From Gnetum montanum (Eukaryota > Streptophyta > Gnetopsida > Gnetales > Gnetaceae): a stretch of 64,000 nucleotides of DNA. The stretch lies in assembly GCA_015680685.1 (NCBI GenBank), contig MNCI01022074.1, forward strand, positions 668,322 through 732,321. Reading direction: 5' to 3'. The first letter of the stretch is position 1. The number at the start of each line of letters is the position of its first letter. The notes below the pieces were generated by a model. The model was not told the DNA's origin. It ran no database searches and was given only the letters and a program-made list of their open reading frames with translations. A program made the position numbers and the translations under genes. This document shows, in pieces, positions 10,330-21,840 of this stretch.

Positions 10330-12080
10330 GCACTCATTGACCAGCATTGACCCGACAAAAGAAAACCTGAAAAATCAATTAAAAATGTCAAATTGGGGCA
10401 GTTGAAGAGCTTGAGAGACCAGGAACATGGCTGAGGACAAGAGGAAGGTAAACCGGGCTAGAAAAAGAGTCAAAGGTAGGAGAATGTGGGGAAAAAGAAC
10501 TCTGCAGAGAAGAAATCGAGTGATGGGTATCATGAAAACAATTAACCAATGAAATCAAAAGGATGGGAGGCTATCAAGCAGGACTAGGAATATGCAAGTG
10601 GGTCCTCCCCATAGTAGGCGGTAGCCTTAGTAGGCCTTGCATATCCTCAACATCAGAGTTCGTGGGTCCTAGGGTCAAGAAATGGTGATCGCAAGTTAAT
10701 ACCCCCATCCATGAGAACCTGCTAAGGCATGAGAAGTTCATGGAAATAATGACAAACTTTCAAAACATAAGATGGGCAGTGAGGTGAGTTATGAAGAGAA
10801 ATGGGTGAAGAGAGAGAGATAATTGGAATTCTGATCATCGATCACATGAAACCCTGTGTGAAGTTGTGGTTAAGTGACCCAGTAGGACCTTTCCTGAGTT
10901 CAGAGCTAAAACCAATCACATATAGTGACATCGCAGCAACATGCAAAGCCTTGTTCATCCACCAAATATACAAGAATGCCTCCACAGAGAACCACCACTC
11001 CAACAGGCATGAGAGGAAGGAAGTGAAATGGGACTAAGTTAGAGGGGACAAGCTAGTCCCATAACTAGTGTTGGTGGTCCATGAGAGGCGGTATAAGGGG
11101 TGTGCTTTGAATTCCCACATAGTTATAATTTTATTTTTCATTTTCTTGTTATTTTGTGGGAACCACACCATGCAAAGACCCATGCTTGGTTGCATGCATT
11201 CAACCAAGGGGTGTGCTTTGAATCGTCATGCTTTTTTTTTTTGAATTTTTGTCATGAGGACCACACCATGTAAGGTTGAATTGCCTAGGAGCTTCCTTGT
11301 AGAGAAGAATCTGGAGTGATAAGAAATCTGTAAGGACACACCAGTAACCCAAGGGATAGAAGAGGATGACGAATGTTGCATTCCCCTTGAATTCACACTT
11401 GATTCAAACCATTGGGTCATCCCTGAGTCTGGGAACTACACAAGTCACACATTAATTAAAATATTTTTAAGTGAAGGGGTGGCATGTTTCCAAAGAAAGG
11501 AAAATCATGGAGTAGGTGAATGGGTGGATGACGTGGACTCATTGCCAATTTTATGAGATGAAAATAGATGTAAAGTCTGAGAACAATAATGCAAGGGTGG
11601 GAGTGAGATAAACTAGGTGGACCATTTCATGCGACCCATTGCAACAAAAACCATCCATGCCAGACATCTAATGATAATAAGACAACTTAGTAGCAACCAA
11701 TTGAAAATTAAACATACATACATGCATAAATAATCGACAAAGAAATGGAAAATTAATTAAAGAAAGGAAAATTTAGTAAGAATTGGCAAACATACAAATG
11801 ATGTTAAAAAATAAAAAGGTGTAAAACAAAAAATTTCAAAAACAATGGGGAGCTTGGTAGAATGGACTAGCATGGAGGAAGGTCTCCCCCATGATTGGGT
11901 GGAAAGGAGGAGATGCGAAAAATGGAACGAGGCTGTCCCGGTGATGATGAGGCAGTAGCACTAGTTAGGTGGAGTTCATGGAAAGGTTTTAATTATTGTC
12001 GATTGACCAACTGCATTCTAGTGGGGTCCTCAAGTTTGTGTATAAGAAAGGCCCCGAATAGAAAGGTTTTGGAGACAATT
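10330..12080 (-). other. Spacer between integrase and internal promoter of element 1
   Basis: I found no domain here. The part near 10580-10640 (TATGCAAGTGGGTCCTCCCC) is matched in element 2 near 31510, so the spacer is an inherited part of the family. It contains an imperfect direct duplication of about 110 bp (GGGGTGTGCTTTGAATnC at 11097 and 11209). A poly(C) run lies at about 10069-10080, just inside the candidate intron. Confidence 0.6.
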
Positions 12081-13150
12081 TAAGGTCCCTCCCAAAATGT
12101 TTGAAACTTGTTTGGTTGTGGTATGTGTGTGGGGTTCTAGTAAAGAACCTTATCTCCACATCTAAAGGTTACCCTCTGAATCTTAAGATCATGACGTTTT
12201 TTATTGTAGGCCTTGTGGATCTCATTTGAAAACAGGGCCACTAATCAATTCTCATCTAGCACACTTAGGTTGATAAGTCATTCACATTGTGCTAGTGGTA
12301 GGTCAAGACCTAAGTCACTAGTTGTGGATAGTGTCTAGAGTTCTACTTGGATTGTGAGTTTCAGTAGCTTACCGTACACTAACTCATAGGGAGAGTAACT
12401 AATAGGAAGTTTCAAAGTGGAGCAATAGGCCCAGAGGGCATCGTTAAGTTTGGTGCTCTAGTCCCTCCGATATTTACTGATGGTTCGAGTGAGGATTTTG
12501 GTGATCTCCCTATTGGTGACTTCCACCTACTTGTTGGCTTGGGGGTGATAAGGCATTGTAAATTTATGGGTAACCCCCAAGTGTTGCATGAGTTTACAAA
12601 AGGTGAAACCTGTGAAATGCATTCCATTGTTTGAGATAAGTGCACGTGGCACTCCAAACCTGTTGATGATTTGTTGTTGGACAAATTGTGCGGTGGTGTT
12701 GGAGGAATAGTCAACGATGGCTGCCGCCTCCACCCACTTTGTGTAGTAGTCCACAGTGACAATGATATATGCCTTCCCATTGGATAGGGGTGTGATGTGA
12801 CCCATGAAGTCGATGCCCCAGATGTCGAAGGGCTCCAGTTGTTGGATCCACTGTTGAGGTCCCTCCAATCGTGTAGTCATCCCATCATCTCTTTGGCATT
12901 GTTCACAGGAGCGGGTGAACCATTGTGCATCCCTGAAGATTATGGGCCAGTAATATCCTGCAAGAAGGATTTTAATGGCTATGCATCGTCCAACATAGTG
13001 GCCCCCACAAGGGCCCTCGTGAGCATCTTGGAGAACATGCAAAGTATCATCATCAGGGACACACCATCGAACCAAGCTATCTGCACGCATCTTATAAAGG
13101 TGGCCATTAATTTCCATGAAGCGCTTGGCCTTATGGAGAAAATATTATTT
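12080..13150 (-). pseudogene. Integrase region of element 1 pol
   Basis: The domain order is an H2C2 zinc finger (HEGPCGGH ... CEQC), the catalytic core and a C-terminal tail. The first catalytic Asp is seen in FDIWGIDFMG. The usual SDxG of the second Asp reads SNNG here, an Asp to Asn change by G-to-A. The Glu is seen in VEVTNREI after HPQANK. After a stop the frame continues through WAY, SPYELVYG and a tail with VTFRCGDKVL, ending near WEGP at about 12080. Integrase inserts the cDNA into chromosomes; the Asp loss and several stops rule out activity. Confidence 0.92.
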
Positions 13151-13729
13151 CTACCGATGGTTCCACTCCTTTGGCAATTCCTGAGTTGTGAGATAGGTGA
13201 GGATGTGGCTGAACCAAGGTGATTCCTTGGGCACCTACAGATTGACCGCTCCTGCGAAGAGAAGTTCATTGGGAAATTAGTTGAAGAGGGGCTCCTCCTC
13301 TTTTGTGTCATCCCATCACAACCGAGAAAAGTGGTCAGCAACCACATTTTTGGTTCCCTTTCGATCTACCATAGTGAGGTCAAATTCTTGAAGAATCACC
13401 AGCCACCGTATGATACAAGGGCTCACCGTTGGTTTGTTCATCAGGAACTAGATGGCATTTTGGTCTGTATGCATGAACACCTTGTAATTGAGCACATACT
13501 ATCAGAAATTTTCCAAGGTGAACACCATCACCATCAACTCCTTTTCGGTGGTGGTGTAGTTAAGCTGAGCTCCCACAATGCTATGGCTTACATAATGAAT
13601 ATAGAATGGGCGTTTTTGATTGTCCCATTGTGTAAGCATGGCTCCCAATGCATAATTGGATGCATCCATCATGATGTGGAAGGGCTTAGACCAATCAGGT
13701 GCCCGTAGAACTAGAGTCTCTATGAGTTT
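13150..13729 (-). pseudogene. RNase H region of element 1 pol
   Basis: This continues the RT frame. Visible are MMDASNYALGAML, YTTTEKELMVMVF and DRKGTKNVVADHFSRL, the usual RNase H landmarks of plant Ty3/gypsy elements. RNase H removes the RNA template during reverse transcription. Stops lie between the motifs, for example before YVLNYKVF. A linker of about 100 residues leads to the integrase zinc finger. Confidence 0.88.
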
Positions 13730-14660
13730 CTATTTAAGCATTTGGAACGCATATTCACATTCCCTGGTCAAGACGAATGGAGCATCTTTCTTCGTGAGTT
13801 CCACCAACGGCTTGGTGATTTTTGAGAAATTTTCGATGAAGTGTTGGTAGTAACCAGTGTGGCCAAGGAATGACCAAACATCTTTTACAATGCTTGGTTG
13901 CCTAGTAATTCCTTTGATGACCTTGATTTTGTCAGGATCCACGCTAATCCCTGTTTGTGAAATACGGTGCCCTAGCACAATGCCCTCTTGGACAATTAAG
14001 TGGATTTTCTGCTAGTTGAGCCATAGATTAGTTTCCACACATCTTTTCAGAACTTGCTCAAGGGGGTCCAAGGCTTGATAGAACATGGCTCCATAGGTAG
14101 AGAAGTCATCCATGAAGACTTCTAACCCATTTCCAATTTGCTCCTGGAAGATGCTGAGGACAAGGCGTTGGAAAGTGGCAGGAGCATTACATAGGCCAAA
14201 AGACATCTTTTTGTATGCGAAATTTCCCTAGGGACTTGTGAAGGTTGTCTTGGCATGGTCTTCTAGCGTAATTTGGATTTGGTTATAGGCACTATAACCA
14301 TCCAAAAATCTATAATAACGATGCCCCACAATGGTATCCAACACCTAGTCCACAAATGGGAGTGGGAAGTGATCTTTGAAGGTAGCCATGTTGAGCAATC
14401 GAAAATCTATATAGACCCTCCATTTGCCACCCTTCTTTGGCACAATAGTGAGTGGATTGACCCATTCACTATCGACAATGGAATAGATGAACCCTGGTTT
14501 TAGCAACTACTTGATTTCATCTTCGACGACCTGCTTCAATTTGGGGTTTAATCACCTTTGTGGTTATCTTCGTGGCTTCATGGAGGGGTCAATATAAATC
14601 TGATGTTGGAAAACCCTAGGATCAACTCTTGTTAATTCAGGATACGACCATGCAAAAACA
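13730..14660 (-). pseudogene. Reverse transcriptase region of element 1 pol
   Basis: The frame shows VPKKGGKWRVYIDFR, HFPLPFVD, YSAYNQI, MSFGLCNAPATFQR and the catalytic FMDDFSTYG (14105-14116 for FMDD), then VLGHRIS and FLGHTGYYQHFI. FMDDFS is characteristic of the Athila/Tat branch rather than of chromoviruses, which have YVDDIL. A stop after NLWLN sits where relatives have Trp, an expected outcome of TGG to TAG decay. Confidence 0.93.
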
Positions 14661-15179
14661 ACATCCCATTTGTTCACCACCTTTAGCAATCTTCTATTTA
14701 GGAGCAAGGGTGGCATTGATAATCACTAGTTTCCCATTATGCAAAAATGCATATTCTAGATCGGCCGGTAAGGGTTTGATTTCCAAGGGCTCTTGTTTGA
14801 AACTTTTAGGGATTTGCAACTTTCCCCAATCATCATGGTCATCAAAAGTGGATACTTATTGATGAACCTCTTCCAAATGATCCATTCTTTTTATGTAGAC
14901 GTGTACAAGTCCCTCAGATGGTTCCATGCATAAGGTGCTGCTAGCAGGATCAGTGGTCAGCCACTAGGTACCTTCTTGATTTGTGGCTGCTACATACAAG
15001 CATTGTTGAACTAGCAATTCCTTGGTACACTGACTACATGCTTGAATAGATGTCTGCTTAGCAGACCATAGTTGTTGCACACAGTTGCACCCGGAGTCAT
15101 TGTACGGGATGCATGGAATGCACTTCTTCTCAATCTTTTCAATAGGATTTTCATTTGAAATTTCAAGGAAAAGATCTTA

Positions 15180-15500
15180 GAGTCCTAGTCTAGCATCCTC
15201 TGTGCTTAGCCAGGCTCTTCCCATTATGATTGGAAAGTTCCCCTTGCAATTCTCGACATGGATGATAAGGAAATCAGCAGGATAGGACCACCCACAAATG
15301 ATGGTCACAATGTCCTCCACCAATTCCAAGGAAACAATAATGGATTAGTCTGCTAGTTCGAGCTAAATGTTGCTCTTCTTTAATGGGAGGATGTTCCAAT
15401 TCTTGTACATGTCATGTGATATCAAATTGACTCCTAACCCTGAATCTAGAAGGGCTTTACATGGCTCATTTCCTACCACCTGAGGATAGATGAGGGGGCT
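15180..15500 (-). pseudogene. Aspartic protease of element 1
   Basis: The - strand reads ALLDSGLGVNLIS (active-site DSG intact) and, later, FPIIMGRAWLSTEDA, the second conserved strand. It is followed by a Cys-containing linker (KKCIPCIPYNDSGC). It would cleave the Gag-Pol polyprotein. The region between it and RT (14660-15180) has no separate domain. Confidence 0.85.
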
Positions 15501-16239
15501 CCTCAGATCAGTCAATTTTTAGGGAAGATGGCCTGCCTTTATCCAATCGATCACTGTGTGTGAGAGCTTGACTATTTATACATTGGAGGACATTTGGTTT
15601 GAAGGATTTTTGAAGGGTGGAACAATGGAGGAGGTTTGAGGTTCAAAGGCACTAGCCACAGGTGTGTGTGAGGGTGTGCTTAAGTTATTGGGCTGGAAGA
15701 AGGGACATTTTTATGTCTTGGCTTCTAGTCCACTCAAATAAGGAGCTGGTTATAGGTTGAAAACCCTCATAGCATTGCATTGCTGTGGTTATGGTGGGAT
15801 TTTCCCCTGCATAGGTGGAGCAGGTGGTAGCTGAGTGGGATGTTGTGGAGTGGGGATGATAGGAGAAGGTGATGGAGGATAATAAAGATGTGGGATTTAC
15901 CCCTTGGGTGATGGAGATTATGGTTAAAAATATTTTAGGAGGTGGTAGTAATTCTGAAAGGTTGTGTGACTAGAAGAGTCTCGTGAAGAGACTAGTTGCT
16001 AAACGTAGTACCCATAGGGATCTGGCTATTGGTAAGGGTACTGTTGCCTTGGAGGTGACATCCCCCATGCTTGTGGGTGCTGCCACTACTGAAAGTATTC
16101 ATAAGGTTGCGGTGGTGCTCCACTTGGATAATATCCTTGCCATTGGTGGAACTGCCTGGGATTGCCTTGTGGGTAAGGCAACCTTTGGGGCATTTTCCTC
16201 TTTGCCAAACGAGGGTTCAACGCATACATCCTAGACTCT

Positions 16240-18062
16240 TGTAGATGTAACACCATAGGAAAACACCCCCTAGGATGTTCATATTGGCATATGTCACATT
16301 CATCATCCTCCTCTGTGTTAGAGTTTGCAACCTATTTAGCTACAACAACTTTGCCCTTACCTTTATGGTGAGCACATTCAGCTTCCTTCTTCTTATGCCG
16401 ATCACAATCATTACCTTGCTCTTTGGACTCCTCTACGGATTTCAAAACACTTTGGAATTTTTGGTCAATAGAGTCCCACATCTTTTCAACCTTTTTTGAT
16501 ATTTTAGAGGCAAATTTCTGTAGGGATAAGGTTTTTCAATTTACCACTACATCCAGTGGTGATCCCTCCTCATCTTCACAAAATTGGACCTTCCTCTTTT
16601 TGATGGAGGGATCCTGATTAAACTCCTCTACACTTTCCTTCTTACTGAGTTCCCCCTCTTCCTTAGCCACTTGCTCAATTAGGTGCTACAGTTGATGGGC
16701 CCTTAGTTCTGATAGTTGTCCCTGGGCGTACATGCCAAGGGTCTTTCTAGTTTCAAAGAGGAGCCCATCAATGATATGGCAAAGTTGTGTCCACTAAGAG
16801 CAGCCATGACCAGGGCACCGATGTAACAATGAATAGTATCTACTCATGGCTACATCCAAGGGTTCATGATTACCTTGCTTCCAACCTTGGATTTGGCATC
16901 TCAGATTCGCCACTCTGAAGAAGGTTTGATACTTGTCATTAAAGATCTCTAGCATCGTACTCCATCTCCTAATTGATTCTGGTTCCAAAGACCGATACCA
17001 ACTTTCTGCTTCTTTGATGAGTGTGTGAGGGAGCAACTTAAGCTTTTGCCAATCATTGTTGATGTTCTGCAGGGTGCAAGCATCATGAAATGCTTGTAGG
17101 TGAGTTTGCAAAACACAATTGTAACCCCCTTCAAATCTGGGAATGTTGTTCATGTCAATGCATTTGATCCGACTATCCTTTAAGTGCTTGTTGGGTATCT
17201 GAATTGCATCAACGATATGAAACATGCTTCAAGTAGCCAACAATGGTTCATCCAAGTCATAGTCCTGCTAAGGACCATGATGTCTATGATGATTTCGGCT
17301 ACCTCTCCTTTCATGACAGTGAGCTTCACACGATTGGTCACACGCTTTCTCACGTTGTTCCCTTCGGTCCTTATGACCACCATCACCTTGCTTCTTTCTA
17401 CCATGGTTATGATCAGAGTCTAAACTAGATGAAGGTAGAGGGAAGTGAGAGGATGGAGAAGAGGGAGAGGGATTTTCACCACCCCAGTGTTGATCTCCCC
17501 CTCTACTTTGATGGTGGCATCGATCTTCCTACCCATCTTTGCTTGTGTTGTGACCTCTCCTGCATGATTCTCCATCCTCTTGGGGGTCCTAGTCACTTGA
17601 TTACTTGTTTTGGATGATGGACTGAATGATCTGATGCCCCAAAGGAAGTTCAGCTAAATTGGAATCATGAAAGATAGGCTCCCCATCGTCTTGTAGCCCT
17701 TGCAAGAATAAGGGGTTACTGAACTATTTTCCCTTCATGTGTTCATACCGTTCTACTTGTTACTGATCTCGTACCCATTGGGCCTCAGTGGGACGATAGT
17801 CCTGGTAGTCATGGTCCTCCATGAAATACTTCATACCACAGTCTTGAATGCCTAGCTTGGTAAGATTGTGAAACAACATTCTAGGAGCCAATCAGTTAGG
17901 CGGTAGTATGATGTTGTTTTCCATGTCTCGTAATCACAAATGTTCATCCTGATGTAGGATGAAGGTGAAGTTAGGTACATATTCATCTGGATGTTTATAG
18001 ACCACCTGACATTCTTGTGGCACTGGTGGGTTGGATTCATCTCACCTGTGAGAAGAAGACAT
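16240..18062 (-). pseudogene. Gag of element 1
   Basis: The likely start is ATG 18062 (MSSSHR), 146 bases inside the primer site. An Arg/Ser/His-rich N-terminal third is followed by the retrotransposon gag domain at 17225-16794, with landmarks RFEGGYNCVLQTHLQAFHDA, LKLLPHTLI, AESWYRSLEPESI and FNDKYQTFFRV. The C-terminal part is charged and carries CDICQYEHPRGC, a CX2CX3H variant of the zinc knuckle; element 2 keeps CNIC and DHPKG at the same place. A Pro/Gln-rich tail follows to about 15900. Gag forms the particle that packages element RNA. Several stops are present. Confidence 0.85.
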
Positions 18063-18207
18063 GTTGGATGTTAGATGATCCACTAATTGGTGTACCTTAA
18101 TTTTCACTTAGTCTGCCTAGTGTGCTTAAATTTTACTATCTTGGGTCCGTTCCAATGATGTGAATGATAATTTTGCTAAAGTTAAATGGTGCATGTAAGA
18201 CTAACAA

Positions 18208-18225
18208 TCCTCAACAACGACGCCA
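18208..18225 (-). promoter_or_regulatory. Primer binding site of element 1 (tRNA-Asp type)
   Basis: The - strand reads TGGCGTCGTTGTTGAGGA, one base inside the 5' LTR. The Athila primer site, complementary to the 3' end of plant tRNA-Asp, is TGGCGCCGTTGCCGGGGA; the differences are C-to-T or G-to-A changes. Confidence 0.88.
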
Positions 18226-18226
18226 A

Positions 18227-19128
18227 TGATGAGCGGCTAGGTACCCCTACGCCCAACCTTGCGAATCATAGGCATTCACACGTGACTCGATCGAACTCCA
18301 TAGACTGTAAGCACTTTGCATTTACTAGACCTTAACCAGCAAAACCTTGTGTTAGAATGGTCATTGTCTTCCCAACCTCACTTGTGATGTTTTGATTGCG
18401 ATGGTTATGTGAGATTGAGGCAACTAATTTTTATGGCTATTTCACTTTATCTTCTAATGTCTAATTCTTGGAATGGGAAGTAAGGAATGGAATAATACGT
18501 AATCTATAAATATCCTAATCTACATCTTAAATCTTCCTAGGATAAGTATCCAATCCCATCTTTCATGCACATCCTGAGCATCCCCTAACCACTACTAGGT
18601 TACCAGATGTTAAGCATCGCTGGGTTGCAAAGTGTTGGGTTTACGTTCGAGATGGTCATACTTATGGTTTCTACGAACTATAAAAGAGCAATAGTGAATA
18701 AAATAATAACAATGGAAATTTAAGGAATTATTAAAGAATAGAAATATTAAACTATTAAATGCATATAAATATTAACTATTAAATGCATTAAATGTCTAAG
18801 TCCAATTTTTGCAAGGAATGCTTGAAAAGGTCATCTTTATTGCCGTTCATGCCAATGGACTCAGGTACATTAGCACTTGAATAAAGAGCCGGACACCTTT
18901 CTTACACCTACTGCAAGCACTTGGAAAATATTGTAACTCTCATGGAAACAAACTGCAAGAGCTTCGCTACAACTACCAAAAAGGTACCTAAGTGTGGTGG
19001 GAGCCCACTTATTTATAGGATGAAATAGGCTCCACGTAAATGGGGCCACGTTAACGCATGGAGGGATGCATCGACGGGGCCGCGTATACATGGCCTAGGT
19101 GACATGTCGACTAGTTAGCACTTCATCA
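18227..19128 (-). mobile_element. Element 1 5' LTR
   Basis: The + strand edges are TGATGAGCGGCTAGG and TTCATCA (902 bp). The TATA box is TATAAATA at 19010-19017 on the - strand. Upstream of it lie GTTAACG, GCATCGACGGGGCC, GTATAC and GTCGAC. Confidence 0.93.
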
Positions 19129-20147
19129 ACATCATATAATTTTAGTAATATGTAACTATATTATCTAATTTTTAATGGCATTTCTACCCCCCTTAAGAAC
19201 ACTAACTCTGATAGTGTAAATAATGACATGCCATACTGATCTTAAGACTATTTTTAAGGGTTATGTACTAAATCTTGAAACCCAAAAGGTTAAATTTATA
19301 ATATCATGAAATTATAGGATGCTAGGATGATAAATCTAACCTCACCATTGAGTTCAAAAGGATGAAAAATGTTAGAAATGACTATTCAAATGTTGAAAAT
19401 GAACATCGTATACTTGAGTGATGTTAAAATTAAACTTTTGAGGATTCTAAGGCACTATATCAAGCACGACATCATATAATTTTTAGTAATATGTAACTAT
19501 ATTATCTAATTTTTAATGGCCTTTCTACCCCCCTTAAGAACACTGACTCCGACATTGTAATTAATGACATGCCATAGTGATCTTAAGACTATTTATAAAG
19601 GTTATGTACTAAATCTTAAAACTCAAAAGGTTAAATTTATAATATCATGAAATTATAGGATTCCAAGATGATAAATTTGACCTCACCATTGGGTTCAGAA
19701 GGGTAAAAAATATTAGAAATGACTATTCATATGTTGAAAATGAACATCGTATACTTGAGTGATGCTAAAATTAAACTTTTGAGAATTTTGAGGTACTATA
19801 TTGAGCACAACATCATATAATTTTAGTAATATGTAACTATATTATCTAATTTTAAATGGCATTTCTACCCACCTTAAGAACATTGACTTCGACAGTGTAA
19901 TTAATGACATGCCATAGTGATCTTAAGACTATCTTTAAGAGTTATGTACTAAATCTTAAAACCCAAAAGGTTTAATTTATAATATCATGAATTTATAGGG
20001 TGTGAGGATTATAAATCTGACTTTACCATTGAGTTTAGAAGGATGAAAAATGTTAGAAATGACTATTCATATGTTGAAAATAGACATCGTATACTTGAGT
20101 GATGCTAAAATTAAACTTTTGAGGATTTCGAGGCACTGTATCGAGCA
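19129..20147. repeat. ~340-bp tandem repeat array of element 3, right half
   Basis: The array resumes in unit 3 at 19129, followed by units at 19469 and 19810 (spacing 340-341). The last unit ends near 20147 at GTATCGAGCAAGG. With the left half this gives about five units. Landmarks in each are CCCTTAAGAACACTGAC, GACATGCCATAGTGATC and ATACTTGAGTGATG. Confidence 0.92.
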
Positions 20148-20588
20148 AGGAGTAAAAGCTAATCTTTGGAGTTCCCTAGGATGACTTCACCATTGAGGTC
20201 AAAATGTTGAAATCTATAGGAAATGACTCTTCATTCACCAAAAAAGGTTTTTAAAATCAAAACTTATGGCTTCTTAAGTCTAAGTACTTTGGTGCAAAAA
20301 ATGAAACTTCTTGAGAGGTCATCCACCCTAGTTCTACTCTAGGATGACCGCACTTAATGATGAAGTTTTTATTTTTCTTGTTATTGTAGTGCCAATTTGA
20401 AATTTTGTAAATAATTGAGCACATTTTCTATTTAAGCTAATAATTATGGGTGCAAAAGGTTTTTTTAAAACTTTTTCGTTAGTTGATGAGAATTTCAAAA
20501 TTTTTGTCAGTTGTTAGAAAAAAATTGATTTTTCTGTCTACTGATAGATGACCCATTCCAAGGTTCGTATGGCAACACTAGATGCAGT
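20148..20588. other. Unassigned part of element 3
   Basis: AT-rich sequence with no open frame of note between the 340-bp array and the minisatellite. A GGATGAC motif near 20180 and 20340 is the only repeated word I noticed. Confidence 0.5.
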
Positions 20589-20830
20589 GATGGGTAGCAT
20601 TAGAGGTAGTGATGGTGGACGCTATAGGTGGTGATAGGCAGCATTGGAGGCAGTGATGGATGACATTGGAGGTAATGATGGCCAACATTGGAGGTAGTGA
20701 TGGGCAACACTGGAGGTATGGAAGGGTCACACTGGAGGTAGTGATGGGTGGAATTAGAGGCAATGATGGATGGCATTGGAGATAATGATGGGTAGCATTG
20801 GAGGTAGTGATGGGTAGTGTATGTGGTAGG
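20589..20830. repeat. 22-bp minisatellite, 11 units
   Basis: Units follow GATGGGTAGCATTGGAGGTAGT; eleven units fill the interval exactly. Because 22 is not a multiple of three, the same peptide patterns (HHYLQC, SLPPM) appear in shifted frames on the - strand. The open frames at 20578-21057 and 20600-20980 are by-products of this repeat and not genes. Confidence 0.92.
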
Positions 20831-21840
20831 CAGAAGGCAAGTGGTAGATAGGAGGTAGTGACAAGCATGACATGGTGAAGGTAGGTGAGGCACAACATAA
20901 TGTAGATAGGCATGGTGCAAGTAGGCATGACATAATGCTGTGTGGATGGGTGCAATGCAGGTAGGTGCAATGAGATGCACTGTGGGCGGGTGCAGTTCAG
21001 GTAGGTGTAGCGACCAAAAATGTCAAAGGCTGGAACAATACTTCGAGAGGTTTGCAATCACATAGCCTTAACCTTGTGTCTGCATGAGGGCCTACTAGGA
21101 ATGGAGGCAGGGTGTCTAGGATGATCTTGTTAATCAAATTGGGACTTACGGGTGTTAAGATGAGACGAATGTTAAGGGGTTGATACGGTGTCTACGGTGC
21201 CCACAGGTGTGAGTGTAGTAAAGGTTTTGGGCACGAAAATGAAGGTGCAAATGCGTGAATGCTTGCTTAAATAATGAAAAATGTGAGTATAATGCCAAAA
21301 TGCTAGATAAAATGTGAAAAATTCATAGAATGTAAGTGAGAGAGAGAACGGAACCACCCCAAATAGGGGGAGCATAGTCAACTATAAAGAAAAGGTGAGG
21401 AGGTATGTGATGTACAAACAAACATAATAGGTAGCATAATCATAGTCTCAGGGTGTCTGGCTATGGAAATTTATGTCCACCATGGAGTTTGAGCCTACCA
21501 GGTTGGTTGTTGTGGTGTCATACAAGCTATGGTGGTTGATGGTATGTTGGGTGGTGTACAATGATGTCATGGTGGTGTGCAATAGTGTCTGGTGGTGTCC
21601 CAAAGTTTGCCAAAATGCCAAGTGTGCTTGGGTGCAAGGGTGCTCAAAATGCAAGTTTGCTCATTAACTGCTTCAAAATGTCAACCCCTAGAATGTGAAT
21701 AATTGGGGTATTTATAGGCCTAGGATTAGCATGAATCATGGATTGGGTGCCACATGGTATAAGGGTAGCTGGGACTACACTAGCCCCAACTACACAACCA
21801 CTAAAGTAAAATGGTGTTTTGTTGGTGTGCTCAAATGGAC
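20831..21840. other. GT-rich leader sequence of element 3
   Basis: Rich in GGTAGGTG, GGCATGG and GGTGGT words, a degenerate extension of the neighbouring simple repeat, with no conserved protein. On the - strand it is part of the long leader downstream of the primer site. Confidence 0.55.

Larger units (their letters stand above)
5787..19128 (-). mobile_element. Element 1: Athila-like Ty3/gypsy retrotransposon, 13.3 kb
   Basis: Order on the - strand: 5' LTR (18227-19128), tRNA-Asp-type primer site, gag, protease, RT, RNase H, integrase, about 2 kb spacer, internal TATA region, a long 3' ORF, polypurine tract, 3' LTR (5787-6703). The RT core FMDDFSTYG, the integrase stretch FDIWGIDFMG and the primer site are Athila-type. 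The target duplication is ACATC (19129-19133) against ACATT (5782-5786); the intact array units at 5442 and 19469 read ACATC, so the left copy mutated later. The LTRs differ at roughly one base in ten by eye, mostly by transitions, so the insertion is old. The pol frame is nearly continuous apart from point stops. Confidence 0.93.

Noticed and set aside
12797-13222. 141-codon + strand open frame
   Set aside because: Antisense to the integrase zinc finger and core, which are clearly coding on the - strand.
5103-20147. Regular direct repeats considered as a CRISPR array
   Set aside because: The units are 340 bp with no spacer/repeat alternation and the context is a plant retroelement.
20578-21057. 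159-codon open frame on the - strand with His/Leu/Pro-rich sequence
   Set aside because: It is a translation of the 22-bp minisatellite and its degenerate extension; the same peptide pattern recurs in other frames.
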